Counted from the stretch's first letter, positions 25,530-36,658 are shown. The stretch is 64,000 nt of DNA from Streptomyces termitum (GCF_014650175.1 NZ_BMUL01000011.1:187841-251840); one strand, 5' to 3'. The notes: generated from the letters alone by a model not told the origin. Made by a program: numbers and translations.

Positions 25530-28500
25530 TCAAAACGGCGTACTTCCCTTCTTCAGCACGGTGGCGTTGAGGGACGCGATGTTGGGCGGGGTCTCGGAGT
25601 AGGTGACGGGGGTCCAGGACGTGATGTCGAAGGTCCCCCAGGTCCTGGTCGAGGTCCGCCCGCCCCGGTGATGGTAGGTGGTCGTATAGGTCTTCACCTG
25701 ACCGAACGGCGACAACCCGAAGATGTCGCCCTTCTTGACGTTGAGCGGGTGCGTCTTGGTGATGGTCGCGCTGCGCGTCTCGGTGTCGGTACTGGTCCAG
25801 GTGTAGTTGCCGCCGATGCCGACGGTCAGTTCGACCCCGCCCTTCAGCACCGGGAGCCCCACCGAGAAGGAGGTCTTGGCGTCGACCTTCCAGTTGAACT
25901 GGTCCGCGAACGCCTCGGCCGCCGCGTACATCGCCTGCTCGCTGTAGGCGAAGGTGATCTCGACGTCGTCCTGTGTGGTGTCGAACATCGCCGTGGTCGT
26001 GTAGTCGGTGTAGGTCCCGATGCCGGTCTGCGCCGTCGTGTGCCAGAGCACGTCCGGTCCGCCGTCGGGGACGAACACGTTCTGGGGCAGCTGGATCAGC
26101 GTGGTGCAGCCGTCGCAGTAGTGCGTGGAGGACGAACCACCACCACCGCCGCCACCGCCGGAGCCACCGGAACCGCCCGAACCTCCGCCGGAGCCGGAGC
26201 CGGAGCCGGAACCGCCGCCGAGGTGGGTGCAGCAGACCTTGTCCGTCTTGCCGGTCTTCTCGTCGTTCGTGCAGTACTTCAGGTCGTACAGGCAGGAGTT
26301 CGGCATCGAGCCGATCTCCGTGCCCGCCGGGTCGGACAGGGTCACCGGGTTGTTGTCGGAGTAGACGTACGCGTTGTGCTGGCGCGGGTCGTCGGTGACG
26401 AAGAGCGGGTCCACCGAGACGAAGCGGCCCAGGGCCGCGTCGTACTCGCGGGCGCCCAGGTGGATCAGGCCCGTGGCGGTGTCGTCCGTGCCGCCGACGA
26501 AGCCCTTGTCGCCGGTCCAGCCGGTGGGCTGGGGGCCGCGGGCCTCGCCGAAGAGGGAGGTCTTGCGGCGCGTGACGGTCTGGGCGGCGTCGGCCGTGAT
26601 CTGGGTGGTGCCCGTGCCGTGGTGGTCGGCGACGGTGAACGCCAGCTTCCCGCCGGTCCGCACCGCGACGGTCCGGTCGCCCGCGGTGTAGTAGCGCGTG
26701 CCGGTCAGCACCCCGTTCCTGCCGAGGCGCAGCTCGTTGCCGCCGGGCAGGTAGAGGGTGGTGCCGTCGGCGTCCCTGGCGACGAGGCGCTGCCCCTCGG
26801 TGTCGTACAGGTAGGACGCCTTCTCCGCGGTGCCCTCGGTGACGGAGGCGAGGTGCCCCTGGTCGTCCCAGGCGAGGCTCTGCCGGGGCGCGGCGCCGAT
26901 CGTGCGGGTCTCGGTGTTGCCCGCGGCGTCGTAGGTGTAGGTCTCCTCGTGGGCGTCGGTGCCGGTCTGGGTGACCTTGGGCAGCCTGTGGGTGCCCGCG
27001 GGCGGGGCCGTGTAGGTGCGGACGGTGTCGGCGGCCGGTCCCGAGGCGGTCCTGTGCTTCGTCTCGGTCCTCCGGTTGCCGACGGCGTCGTAGGTGTACG
27101 TCGTCCAGTAGGCGTCCTGTCCGCCGACCGCCGCCGCCGACGGGGCCGCCGCGCAGGCCGTGCCGGTGTTGGTCCACGCCTCGGTGATCCGCGCCAGGGA
27201 GTCCAGCGCGAAGCACTGGGTGTCCGTGGTGCGGGCCGCGTCCTGCCCGTAGGCGGTGGCGACGGAGGCGATGTTGCCGGCCGGATCGTACGCGTAGCGG
27301 GCGTCCTCGATCCGCTGCGGCGCCGTCTCCCGGTCGACGTAGCTCTCGGTCAGCGCGCCGGTGTGCTCGTCGTAGACGCTGGAGAGGATGACCTGCTGCC
27401 CGAAGGAGCCGAGGTTCCGGCGGATCGGCCGGCCGTAGTGGTCGTACGTGCTCCGCGCCACCAGGGCGTCGCCGCCCGCGCCGACGGTGTCGAGCAGCCC
27501 GGCGACCGGGGTGTAGGTGTGGGCGACCTTCTCCGCCGGCAGTCCGCCGAGGGCGGGCTGCATGGTCCACATCACCTGGCCGGTGTTGAGGTTGTAGGAG
27601 GTCGTCCACTTGTAGACGCCGGCGGCGGCTCCCTCGCGCGCCGGCACGGTCAGCTGGGTGCCGACCGGCTTGTAGAGGCTGTTGTACGAGGTCACGGCGG
27701 ACTCGTAGGCCTGGCCGCCGGCCCACACGCTCGCCTTGGACAGCTGCCCCTTGGCGACGGTGTCGTACACCCAGGAGGACAGGGTCGTGGCGCCCTTCTT
27801 GACGGCGGTCCTGCGGCCGAGCGCGTCGTAGTCGGTGTGCAGGGTGATCCGGCGGCTGTCGGTGACGTCGACGGGCCGGTCGCCCGCGTCGTACCCGGTG
27901 GTCACCAGGCCCTTGTCGGGATCGACGGTCCGCACCTGGCGGCCGCGGACGTCGTAGCCGTACTCCCAGGCGGCGCCGGCCGGGGTGGTGATCCGGTCCA
28001 TGCGCCCCTTCCGGTCGAAGCGGTAGGACGTCGTCTGGTACCGGGTGCGGGCCGGGTCCGTGTACTGGCGCAGCTCGACGGTCCGGCCGAGCGCGTCCGT
28101 CACCTTCGTGCTCGCGGTGCCGCCCTTCGGCGGGACGGTGGTGGTGGTGTCGCCGGTGTAGGCGGTGGTGGTGCGCCTGGTCTCGTCGCCGAAGCGGCGG
28201 GAGACCACGGCGGTGACGCGCCCGGCCCCGTCGTACAGGGTGTCCGTGGACGCCGGGTAGTGCGGTTCCTCGCCGGTGACGAGGGCGGGTTCGGCCGCGC
28301 CGGTGGCGTAGTAGAGGCCGGAGGAGCGCCAGGCCTGGCCCCGGGTGTCGTAGAAGGTCTCCGTGACGAGGCGGCCGGAGCGGTCCGGGGAGTCCTCCTG
28401 GGTCTGGCGGGCGCGCAGCAGGCCGTCGTAGAAGGCGTAGGACGCCTTGTAGTCGGCGTCGTGCGTCAGCTCCCTGGTGGTGACGACGGTCGGGCCGTCG

Positions 28501-31500
28501 TTGCGCACCTGGTAGGCGAAGGTCCGGTTCGGCGAGTCGGGGTAGGTGACGGCCGACCGGGTCGGCAGCCACACCTTCGTCGTCCGGCCCGCGCCGTCGT
28601 ACGCGGTCGTGGTGATCTTGCCGTTGGCGTCGCTGCCTGGGTGGGCAGTCCGCGCCGGGGGTCCATGGTGGTGGTCGCCGCGTGCCCGAGCGGGTTGGTG
28701 ACGAGCACCGACGCCGGGGGTTCCCCGGTGGCCGGGGTGTAGCGGGTCGTGGTGGTGGCGCCGAGGGCGTCGGTGGCGGACAGGGCGCGGCCGTAGACGT
28801 CGAAGTCGGCGGCCGGGGTGCTGGAGGCGGTGGTGTAGCCGCTGCCGTCGCCGTCGATCCGCTCGGTCCTCGTGATGTCGCCCTTGACGGGCGCCGCGCC
28901 GAAGGCGCCGCCGTCGTAGGAGGTGCGGGTGTCGTCGATGACGTCGGCGGGACGGGAGACGGCGGCGCCGCAGGACACGGCGACGGTCTCGACCCGGCTG
29001 ACCTTGTCGAGGATGTTCGCCCCGGTGTTGCGGACGTAGGTGGTGGTGACGCACTTCTCGTCGCCGGGCTCGGCGGTGTCGCCGGTCTCGGAGACGGCGG
29101 TGATCATGCCGTACGCGTCGAAGTCGCGGCTCAGTTCGGTGGTGCGGGTGCCGCCGGTGACGGTGGTGCGGGTCTGCTCCTTCCCGGTGCCGCTGTGGTG
29201 GGCCGTCAGGGCGGGCAGCCCGGAGCGGGTGCGGGTGGCGAGGGCGGCCGAGCGCCACGGCGTGAAGGAGGTCGCGGTGACCGGCTTGGCCGTGTCGTCG
29301 CCGTTGTAGGTGACGGTCTCGCGGGTCATGCCCGCGAACTGCTCGCGGTCGGTGACCCCGACGCCGGCCGAGTCCTTGACGGAGGCGCCGTCGACGCCCC
29401 GGAAGTAGCGGGCCTCGGTCAGGGTGCGCGGGTCGTCGGCGGCGCCGGTGCGGACCTGGACCCGTCCGTAGCCGCGGAAGACGGAGTGGGTGCGGTCGTC
29501 GGCCTCGGTGAACTCGTCGGTGCTCTTGGCCCAGGCCGCGCCGTCGAGGTAGGAGTACGTGGTGACCTTGTCGGGCGACTCGGCGAGGTTGTCGCCCTCG
29601 ACGACCTGGGTGGCCACATAGGCGTGGAACCAGTCGAGCCGGGACTCGTAGCCCTCGAAGGCCCACTTGACCGGGTAGCACCGGGTCGTGTTGGTCGCGT
29701 CGGCCGCGGGGAGCGAGGCCGCGGTGCAGTCGGGTGCCGAGTAGCTGACGCCGATGGTGCCGCCGGTCTCCGTCGTCACCTGGTAGACCCGCAGCCGGAT
29801 GAAGGGCGCCAGGCCGTCACCGGTCTTGTCGACCCGGTTGGGGAGCTGCTCGCCCGCGAAGGTGACGGGCGGCAGGGTGACCGCGGCGCCCGCCTTGCCG
29901 GTGCGCTGGACGGACTTCAGCCACATGGGGGTGGAGATGCCGTCCCCTGAGGGCGGGAAGTTCTGGTCCAGCGTCCAGGTGTCGACGTCCTTGTACGTCC
30001 CGCCGGTCAGCACCTTCGTGGTGATGGACGTGAGCCGCTTGCGGGACCAGAAGCTCGGGGAGAACCGGTCCTCGCACTCGGTGGCGCCGTCCTCGCAGGA
30101 CAGGTCGTACGGCACGTCGGGCCAGTTCTTGGCGTTGGTCTCGTCGAAGGTCCCGCAGGTGGCCAGACAGCGCTCGGCCACCCCGAACCGCACCTGGCCC
30201 ATCGCCTTGCCGGTGTAGACCGCGTCGTCGCGCAGCCCGTACTCGATCCGGTCCAGCCAGCCGCCGCGCACGTACGGCGTCACGGTCGCCTTGCCGGTCG
30301 TCTCCGACACGTTGCGGCCGTAGTTGTTCTTCTCGGTGTTCCAGTAGTACGCCATCGCGTTGCCGTGCGGGTCGACGACGTAGTCGAGCTGCCAGCGCCA
30401 CGCCTGCTGGCACCACGCGGACGCGAAGCTCGCGTCGTAACAGGGCTCACCGGACTGGTTGCCGAAGACCGGCACCGTCCACGCCGAGTTCGTCACCGGA
30501 TCGTCGGCCGCGGTCCCGTTGTCCTTCCACCCCGGCAACCGGTTCAGACCGAAGAAGTACTGCGTCCCGTCGGCCGTGGTCACCTTCCAGTGCTCACCCT
30601 CGCCGCCGACGCCGGCCGTACCCTTGTCACCATTGACGGCACCGGTCAGCTTCTCGACCTTCTCCCCCGAGTCCGAGGCCGGATGCCACCCCTTGTCCTT
30701 CTCGTACACCAGCTCCGTCGACCTGCCGCCCAGGTTCAGGACCGCGTTGTCGTTGAACCAGCACAGGTCGCCGACGCGCGTGGTGTTCGTCGCGCCGGTC
30801 CTGTCGTCGTTGCACGCCTTGTAGCGGCGCTCGATGAACCCCGGCTCCCAGTTCCAGCCGTCACCGATCCACGACGCCTGGTTGTTGGAGGCGGCCGTCC
30901 GGCCGTCCACCGCCTGCGAGTTGTAGTCGAGGGAGATCGTGGGCCGCGTCCCGCCCGGCACCTCGGGCACGTCGACGGGGTGGGACCAGGTGAAGGCTCC
31001 CGTGGAGCCGCCGCCGCTCCAGGTGCCGGACGCCTGGAGGCCGGTGGCCTTGTAGTCGCCGGAGGAGCCCTCGGCGGCCGCGGTGGCGGCCAGGACCGTC
31101 GTGCCGGCCAGGGCGACCGGGGCGGACAGGGTGCCGGTCCGGGCGTCGTTCACGGTGGCCAGGGGCGTGCCGGCCCGGCACGCCCGCTCGTCGGGCGGCC
31201 GTGCGGTCGGTCACCCGGACCCGGAGGCCGAGGTCGGCGGGACCGCCGGCGCCCGGGGCGACGGCGACGGGCAGCTTCCCGGCCGGAACGGCGGCCGGCA
31301 CGCCCGCCCCGCGGGCCGCGGATCCGCCCGCCGGAGGGGCGGACAATGTCAGGTCGGCCGAGCCACCGGCGGGCCAGGAGACGCGCGGGCGCGCCTTCCG
31401 CGCCTGCTCGGCGGCGGCGTCGGGCTTTCTCTTACCACCCGCGACGGCCTTTTTCACGGGCACCGGATCGGGCTGCTCCAGCGAAGGGAGCGGATTTCTT

Positions 31501-31601
31501 TCCTCCGGTGCGGCGGACGCGCTGCCCGCCGCGGGAAGAACTCCCACGGTCACCGCCACCGCCAGAACGGCAGCGGAAACGCGAATGCGTTGAATTCTCA
31601 C
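25530..31601 (-). pseudogene. Secreted RHS-repeat protein with putative aerolysin-like C-terminus, frameshifted
   Basis: A polymorphic-toxin-type RHS protein of about 2000 codons. A GTG at 31601 with AGGTGG upstream opens a signal peptide (VSAAVLAVAVTVGVLPAAGSASA). The RHS N-terminal region (GDYKATGLQASGTW to YNSQAVDGRTAASNNQASWIGDGW) and many YD repeats follow, ending in the core-terminal LGRFVSVDPLF and NNPVTLSDPAG. Then come a Gly/Ser linker of about 30 residues (26128-26220) and a Ser/Thr-rich beta domain of about 195 residues. The frame is broken twice: near 31163-31185, where about 55-60 family residues also seem missing, and by a one-base loss near 28635. The parts read cleanly on either side, so the lesions look recent. 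Confidence 0.85.
31163..31185. repeat. Perfect 10-bp inverted repeat at the RHS frame break
   Basis: GGGCGTGCCG-GCC-CGGCACGCCC lies exactly where the RHS reading frame jumps and where an N-terminal segment expected in the family is absent. It may mark a deletion junction. Confidence 0.6.
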
Positions 31602-31786
31602 ACCCCACCTCTCATGGGCACAGAAATGTCAGCGAAAGTTACTCACCTCCGGAATCTCCCAGCCCTTGATTTGAGGTAGATCTGAGAAATAGGAAAAGGA
31701 GTTGCGCGAACCGGGAAATCCCTCCGATCCGTTATGCGGACATGCCGCGGCGGAATTCAGGCTTCCGGAGCGCGGGAAAGAAAAGG

Positions 31787-31818
31787 GGCGGCGCCCGGGA
31801 GGGTTCCCGGGCGCCGCC
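31787..31818 (-). terminator. Intrinsic terminator of the FG-GAP gene
   Basis: A 14-bp perfect stem (31787-31800 with 31805-31818) and four-base loop. On the minus strand it is followed by CCTTTTCTTTC, a genuine U-rich tract. It begins 20 bp past the stop at 31839 and separates this gene from the RHS gene. Confidence 0.85.
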
Positions 31819-31838
31819 GTCGCACTGCTGGAGGGTTT

Positions 31839-34800
31839 CTAGGAGTCGTACGGCCGCAGGATCGTGGCGCGCGACCAGACCCAGCCGGTCTCCGTGCCCC
31901 AGCCGGCCTTGTGGTAGTCGAAGCCGGTCGGGTTGGCGAGGTGGGTGAGCGCCTTCACCGCGCCGGTGGAGTAGCCGTAGAAGCTGCCGATGTCGTCCTT
32001 GCCGTCACCGTTGTAGTCGCCCGGCACGTACTGGGCGCCCTTGTAGTACCAATTGTCCGCGGCGATGTCGAGCGCCCGGGTGCTGCCGCTCGCGAACTTC
32101 CCGCTCCGGTCGGCGAGCGCCGGGAGCTTGAACAGCGAGTCGCGGCCGTCGGCGTAGTCGTACCAGAAGGAGACGTCGTCGAGGCCGTCCCCGTTGAAGT
32201 CGCCCGCCTGGACGCCGGTCTGGGCGAAGCTGCCCCAGGTGGTGCCGTTGGCGGCCCAGGACTGGAGGCTGCTCTGGGCGAAGCCGCCGTTGCTCTGGGC
32301 GAGGAAGGTGTGCATCTTCAGGTCGCCGTTGGCGTAGCCGTAGAGGGCGGCGAGGTCGTCCCGGCCGTCCCCGTTGAAGTCGCCGGTGACGAACTTGCTG
32401 TGCTCGACGTACCAGCTGCCCGCGGGAAGCTGCGTGGAGACGAAGGGCGCGTTGAAGCCGCCCTTCACGTTGGCGGTGAAGGTGAACAGGGAGTCGTTCC
32501 CGACCGCGTAGCTGTACCAGGCCATGATGTCGTCCCGGCCGTCGCCGTTGAAGTCGCCGGACTGGATCGTCATGGAGGACGAGTACCAGCCGCCCTTCTG
32601 CGAGGTCCACGACGCGAAGGGGGCGCTGAAGCCGCCGCCCGCCTTGCCGAGCGCGGTGAACAGCTTCACGACGCCGTCGCCGTAGTCGTACAGGGTCGCC
32701 ATGTCGCCGCGGCCGTCGCCGTTGTAGTCACCGGTGGTGATCTTCATCCGGGCGATGTTCCAGCTGCCCACCGCGGACTCGTAGGACTTCACCGGGGCGG
32801 CGAAGGTGCCGTCCGAGTTGGCCTTGAAGGTGTGCAGCGCGGACGTGCCGGCGGAGTAGTTGTACCAGGCCGCCATGTCGCTGCGGCCGTCGCCGTCGTA
32901 GTCGTGGCGGACGACGGTGTTCGTCGACCACTTGGACCGGCCCGCCGCGTCGTAGACCACGAGGTTGCCGCGGTCCTGGAGCAGGGCGTAGCCGTTGGCG
33001 GCGGCCACCCCGGAGGTCCACAGCTGCTTGCCGTCGACGCCGATGACCACGATCTTGCCGTCGGACTGCATGAGGGCCCTGGCCCCGTTGTTGCCGGCGG
33101 TGTTCGAGCTCCACACCACGGTGCCCGCGTTGGAGGTGACGACCAGGTTGCCGTCGGTCCGCATCGTGAGCTTGGCGGCGTTGGAGGTGTACGAGGTGCC
33201 GGACGGGATCGTGGTGCCGGACGGGATGTAGGCCCCGCCGGTCACGCCGTCGATGGTGAAGCGCGCCCCGAACTCGATGGTGCTGGTCGCGCTCGGCGCC
33301 TGGCCGCGCCAGGCGACGAGGGCGTTGTCCGAGGCCTGACGGGCCCACAGCTCGGCCCGGACGTCCTCGGCCGGGTCGTTGGTGACGTCACCGGAGGAGC
33401 CGACGATCGGGAACGCGGCCTTGGTGACGCCGGAGCCGATCTGGAGGCGGTTGTTCGGGAGGCCCATCGTGGCCGTGTTCAGGCCGCCCTCGTGGTCCTT
33501 CTGCGACCAGGCGACCTCGACCATGCCGGTGGCGTCGTTGCGGAGCCACAGGTCGGGCAGGCCGTCCATGGAGACGTCGCCCGGGGTGATGAGCGTGTAC
33601 TTGTCCCAGTCGGTGCCGCCGACCAGGCTCGGCGAGCGGGTGCCGCCGAGGTCCAGGTCGCCGGTGGCGCGGTTGCCGTAGTAGGCCCAGAGCAGCTTGC
33701 CCTGCTTGACCAGGAGGTCGGGCTGGCCGTCGCGGTTCAGGTCACCGGGGGAGACGACCTGGTCGGCGTTCTGCCAGTGGTCGTCGCCGGTCCAGGTCTC
33801 CTCGCCGTCGCAGCCCAGGTCCACGTCCTTGGCCGGGCAGGTGACGGTCAGCTCGGTCCGGTCGTCCGGGTCGATCTTGCCCTGTCCGTCATTGGGGTAG
33901 ACGTAGATCTTCTTCTTCCGGTCGGTCTCGTCGTACTCCAGGCTGACCAGGTCGTTGTAGCCGTCCTGGCCCCAGTCGCCGAAGAGGGCGACCTGCTTGT
34001 CGGCGAAGGAGCCGCCGCCGTTGGTGGCGTTGCTGAAGTCGCCGTTGCCCTGGCCCGCGTAGGTGAGCAGGGTGCCGTTGCCGTCCACGGCCCAGATGTC
34101 GCGGTTCCCGTCGCCGTTCAGGTCGAAGGGGTTGTCGCGGGTCTTGGAGCGGGCCGCGTAGTAGATGTAGGTGGCCGTGTCCGAGCGGTTTCCGGCCTTG
34201 TCGACGCTGTACGCGTAGACGAAGTGCGGGCCGTAGCCGGGCGGCGTGATCTTCACCGGGACGCCGACGCCGACGGGCGTGATGTCCGGGTCGGTGTCGG
34301 TCCAGTAGTGGTACGCGACGACGTCCTTGACGTCGGGCTGCGACGTGAAGGTGAAGGTGCCGGCGGTGCGCGCCTTGCCGGTGCTGGCCGGCCAGCCGTT
34401 CTGCCCGTTCGGGAAGTACGTCGAGCTGATGATCGGCGGCGAGCTGGGACGCGTGCGGTCCACGGAGAACTTGCAGGTCACCGAGGTCGGACCCCAGGCC
34501 TGGTCCTTGTCCTTCGTGACCACGTTCCAGGTGTAGTCACCCGTCGGCACGTCCACGTCGGGCACCGCCCACGTGGTGACCTTGTCCTTCAGCGCGGGCA
34601 GCGTCATCGTCCGGAACGGGGTGGTGGCCCCGGCCTTGAACAGGTTGAACTGCGCCGTGAGGTTGCCCGCCTCCTTGTCGGAGTGCTTGGCGTACAGGCT
34701 GACGCGGGTGTTGCCGATGACGCCGCCGGTCTTGCAGTCGGTCCTGGGGTACGTCCCCAGGCCCGTGGGCGCCTTCGGCAGGGTGTTGTACTTGATCTCC

Positions 34801-36317
34801 AGCGTGGCGGTCTTCGGGTCGAACTTCTTCCAGCCGAAGGTGTCCGACTCGTTGGAGGCGTACAGGCCCAGGGTGATGTTGGCCATGCCCTGGCCCTTCG
34901 GGCCCTCCTTGGCACGGGCCTTGATCTTGGGCGTGAGGTCGAACTCCAGGTTGCCCGCCCCGCAGTTCTCGATCTCCGGGTTCCAGCCCTTGGAGTCGTT
35001 CACCGTGAACAGCTTGGTGAGCTTGGTGGGCTGCCGGTTCCACGTCGTCTTCGACGAGATGTCCGTGGTGTGCCACAGCTCCACCGGCCGGGACTGGCAG
35101 GACCAGGACCAGATGTTCTTGATCCGGAAGGTGGCCTTCTGGACCTCGGTGCGCCGGACGTCGCTGGTGTCCATCTGGAGGAACGAGCGCGAGATCCGGT
35201 CCAGGCCGCCGGACTGCGCCTCGTAGCCGACCCGCAGGGGGCCGGTGGCGTTCCAGAAGGAGTAGTTGGGGTAGCGCTCGTAGACGCGCGTCCAGTTCTG
35301 CCGCTCGCCCCAGGCCCACTGCGGGTCGATGTAGACCGGGTACTGGGTGGCGGGGGCGTCCAGGAGCGCCTGGTCCGGCTTGATCTCCAGGACGTCGCCG
35401 GTGACGGCGGTGTCCATGGGGGCGTCGGTGGCGCCCGGCGGCGGCTCGAAGGTGTCCGTGGGCTGCGTCGCTCCGTCAGCCGCCGTCCCTCCCGCGGCGG
35501 TGGCGGAGAACGACGTGGCGCCCGCGGGCTGCTGCCCGGCGCTGCTGACCGTCGTGGAGTCCCACATCAGCGGCGTCGGGCTGGAGAACACCGCGCGGCC
35601 CGTCGGGTCGACGGCGGTGAGGCTGCCGGTCCCGGCGTCCATGGCCACGTCGAGTCCGACCGTGGCGAACTTGAACTTGAGGCTCTCCAGCGCCGGGTTC
35701 TGCGCGGCCTCCGGCGTCTTGACCACGAGGAGCTGCGAGAAGCCCTCGATCTCGGCCTTCAGCTGGAGGTCGACGCCGGGCAGGATCTCGGCGTAGGTGG
35801 CCACGTTCTCGGCCAGGGTCGGCTTGGGCAGCGCGGTGGGCCACTTGAGCGTGAGCGACCGGCCGTCCTTGACGCCCGTGAGCAGGGGCGCGGTGCCGCC
35901 GCCGGAGAACGTCACGTCCACCAGCGACGCCTTGGGCCGCACCGACCCGTTGGCGGCGAAGACCAGCGTCGCGTCGGTCGGGACCCAGACTCCGTCGCGC
36001 AGGACGCGGACGGCGGTGCCGTGCCTGTTCACGTTCCAGGTGCCGTCGGGCTGCGCCCAGGTGTCGGTGGTCTCGGTGCGCGCGTCTTCCAGTTCATAGG
36101 GCTGCCCCGTCGCCTGCGCCCTTTCCAGGGCGTAATCCTCCGGAGTCTGCTCTCCGGTGTCGACGGGCAGCTCCATGACCGCCGCGGCCGGCGGGGTGAA
36201 TGCGGGAAGCGCGGTGAATGCGGACGCGGAAAGGGTTCCGGTCAGCGCAATGGCTATCAGGCGTCTTCTTCTGGAGCTCGTTCTTCTTCTCTTACCGCGT
36301 GGCATCTCTGCGGACAC
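31839..36317 (-). CDS. Giant secreted FG-GAP/VCBS-repeat protein with B-lectin-type domain
   Basis: A 1492-residue exported protein. A twin-basic leader (RGKRRRTSSRRRR) and hydrophobic helix ending in AFTPPAAA form the signal. The N-terminal half (to about 700) matches the region that precedes RHS proteins in Streptomyces, with paired cysteines in WSWSCQSR and CKTGGV. Then come FG-GAP calcium-type repeats (FDLNGDGNRD, GDLNRDGQPDL). A bulb-lectin-like stretch (LTMRTDGNLVVTSNAGTVVWSS) lies near residue 1050, followed by at least five DYNGDGRxD or DFNGDGRxD repeats to the end. The GTG at 36317 is chosen for the AGAGAGG site five bases upstream; the ATG at 36305 is an alternative. Probably binds wall or surface sugars; function unknown. 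Confidence 0.85.
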   Translation of the reverse strand: MSAEMPRGKRRRTSSRRRRLIAIALTGTLSASAFTALPAFTPPAAAVMELPVDTGEQTPEDYALERAQATGQPYELEDARTETTDTWAQPDGTWNVNRHGTAVRVLRDGVWVPTDATLVFAANGSVRPKASLVDVTFSGGGTAPLLTGVKDGRSLTLKWPTALPKPTLAENVATYAEILPGVDLQLKAEIEGFSQLLVVKTPEAAQNPALESLKFKFATVGLDVAMDAGTGSLTAVDPTGRAVFSSPTPLMWDSTTVSSAGQQPAGATSFSATAAGGTAADGATQPTDTFEPPPGATDAPMDTAVTGDVLEIKPDQALLDAPATQYPVYIDPQWAWGERQNWTRVYERYPNYSFWNATGPLRVGYEAQSGGLDRISRSFLQMDTSDVRRTEVQKATFRIKNIWSWSCQSRPVELWHTTDISSKTTWNRQPTKLTKLFTVNDSKGWNPEIENCGAGNLEFDLTPKIKARAKEGPKGQGMANITLGLYASNESDTFGWKKFDPKTATLEIKYNTLPKAPTGLGTYPRTDCKTGGVIGNTRVSLYAKHSDKEAGNLTAQFNLFKAGATTPFRTMTLPALKDKVTTWAVPDVDVPTGDYTWNVVTKDKDQAWGPTSVTCKFSVDRTRPSSPPIISSTYFPNGQNGWPASTGKARTAGTFTFTSQPDVKDVVAYHYWTDTDPDITPVGVGVPVKITPPGYGPHFVYAYSVDKAGNRSDTATYIYYAARSKTRDNPFDLNGDGNRDIWAVDGNGTLLTYAGQGNGDFSNATNGGGSFADKQVALFGDWGQDGYNDLVSLEYDETDRKKKIYVYPNDGQGKIDPDDRTELTVTCPAKDVDLGCDGEETWTGDDHWQNADQVVSPGDLNRDGQPDLLVKQGKLLWAYYGNRATGDLDLGGTRSPSLVGGTDWDKYTLITPGDVSMDGLPDLWLRNDATGMVEVAWSQKDHEGGLNTATMGLPNNRLQIGSGVTKAAFPIVGSSGDVTNDPAEDVRAELWARQASDNALVAWRGQAPSATSTIEFGARFTIDGVTGGAYIPSGTTIPSGTSYTSNAAKLTMRTDGNLVVTSNAGTVVWSSNTAGNNGARALMQSDGKIVVIGVDGKQLWTSGVAAANGYALLQDRGNLVVYDAAGRSKWSTNTVVRHDYDGDGRSDMAAWYNYSAGTSALHTFKANSDGTFAAPVKSYESAVGSWNIARMKITTGDYNGDGRGDMATLYDYGDGVVKLFTALGKAGGGFSAPFASWTSQKGGWYSSSMTIQSGDFNGDGRDDIMAWYSYAVGNDSLFTFTANVKGGFNAPFVSTQLPAGSWYVEHSKFVTGDFNGDGRDDLAALYGYANGDLKMHTFLAQSNGGFAQSSLQSWAANGTTWGSFAQTGVQAGDFNGDGLDDVSFWYDYADGRDSLFKLPALADRSGKFASGSTRALDIAADNWYYKGAQYVPGDYNGDGKDDIGSFYGYSTGAVKALTHLANPTGFDYHKAGWGTETGWVWSRATILRPYDS

Positions 36318-36619
36318 GGTCACCTCTCTCGTTTCCTGTACCGACGGACGACGAAAGAATGATGACCGATGCCGCACCCCGCCACCGACTTGAGCGGAAC
36401 TTGAGCCAGACCTCGGCATCACCTCCGAGGAGGCCCCGATTCACCCCTATACGGCTCCGCAATTGCGTCGACAGGCACTAAAAGCCGCCGCTGGCCTTTT
36501 CTCATGATCAACAAGATCAATCCGACATCGGGCGGAAACCGCCCCACCCCGCCGGACCGCCGACTCGGGCGCTCCCCCGGGCAAAGGCCGGTACGGGCGC
36601 GCCCCCTGGGCAAAAGAAA
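36318..36619. other. Intergenic region upstream of the FG-GAP gene
   Basis: About 300 bp, noticeably richer in A/T than its surroundings. It should contain the FG-GAP gene promoter. I see no gene, clear -35/-10 pair or repeat I would assign. Confidence 0.4.
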
Positions 36620-36651
36620 GATCCCGCCCGATCTTTCGATCGGACGGGATC
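36620..36651 (-). terminator. Intrinsic terminator of tRNA-Ala
   Basis: A 14-bp stem with one mismatch (36620-36633 with 36638-36651), a GAAA tetraloop on the transcribed strand, then TTTCTTTT. It lies 7 bp beyond the CCA end of the tRNA. Confidence 0.85.
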
Positions 36652-36658
36652 CCTTCGC

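Noticed and set aside
31734..36362. 1542-codon open frame on the plus strand
   Set aside because: Antisense shadow of the FG-GAP gene; low-complexity Val/Gly/Arg composition typical of high-GC reverse frames.
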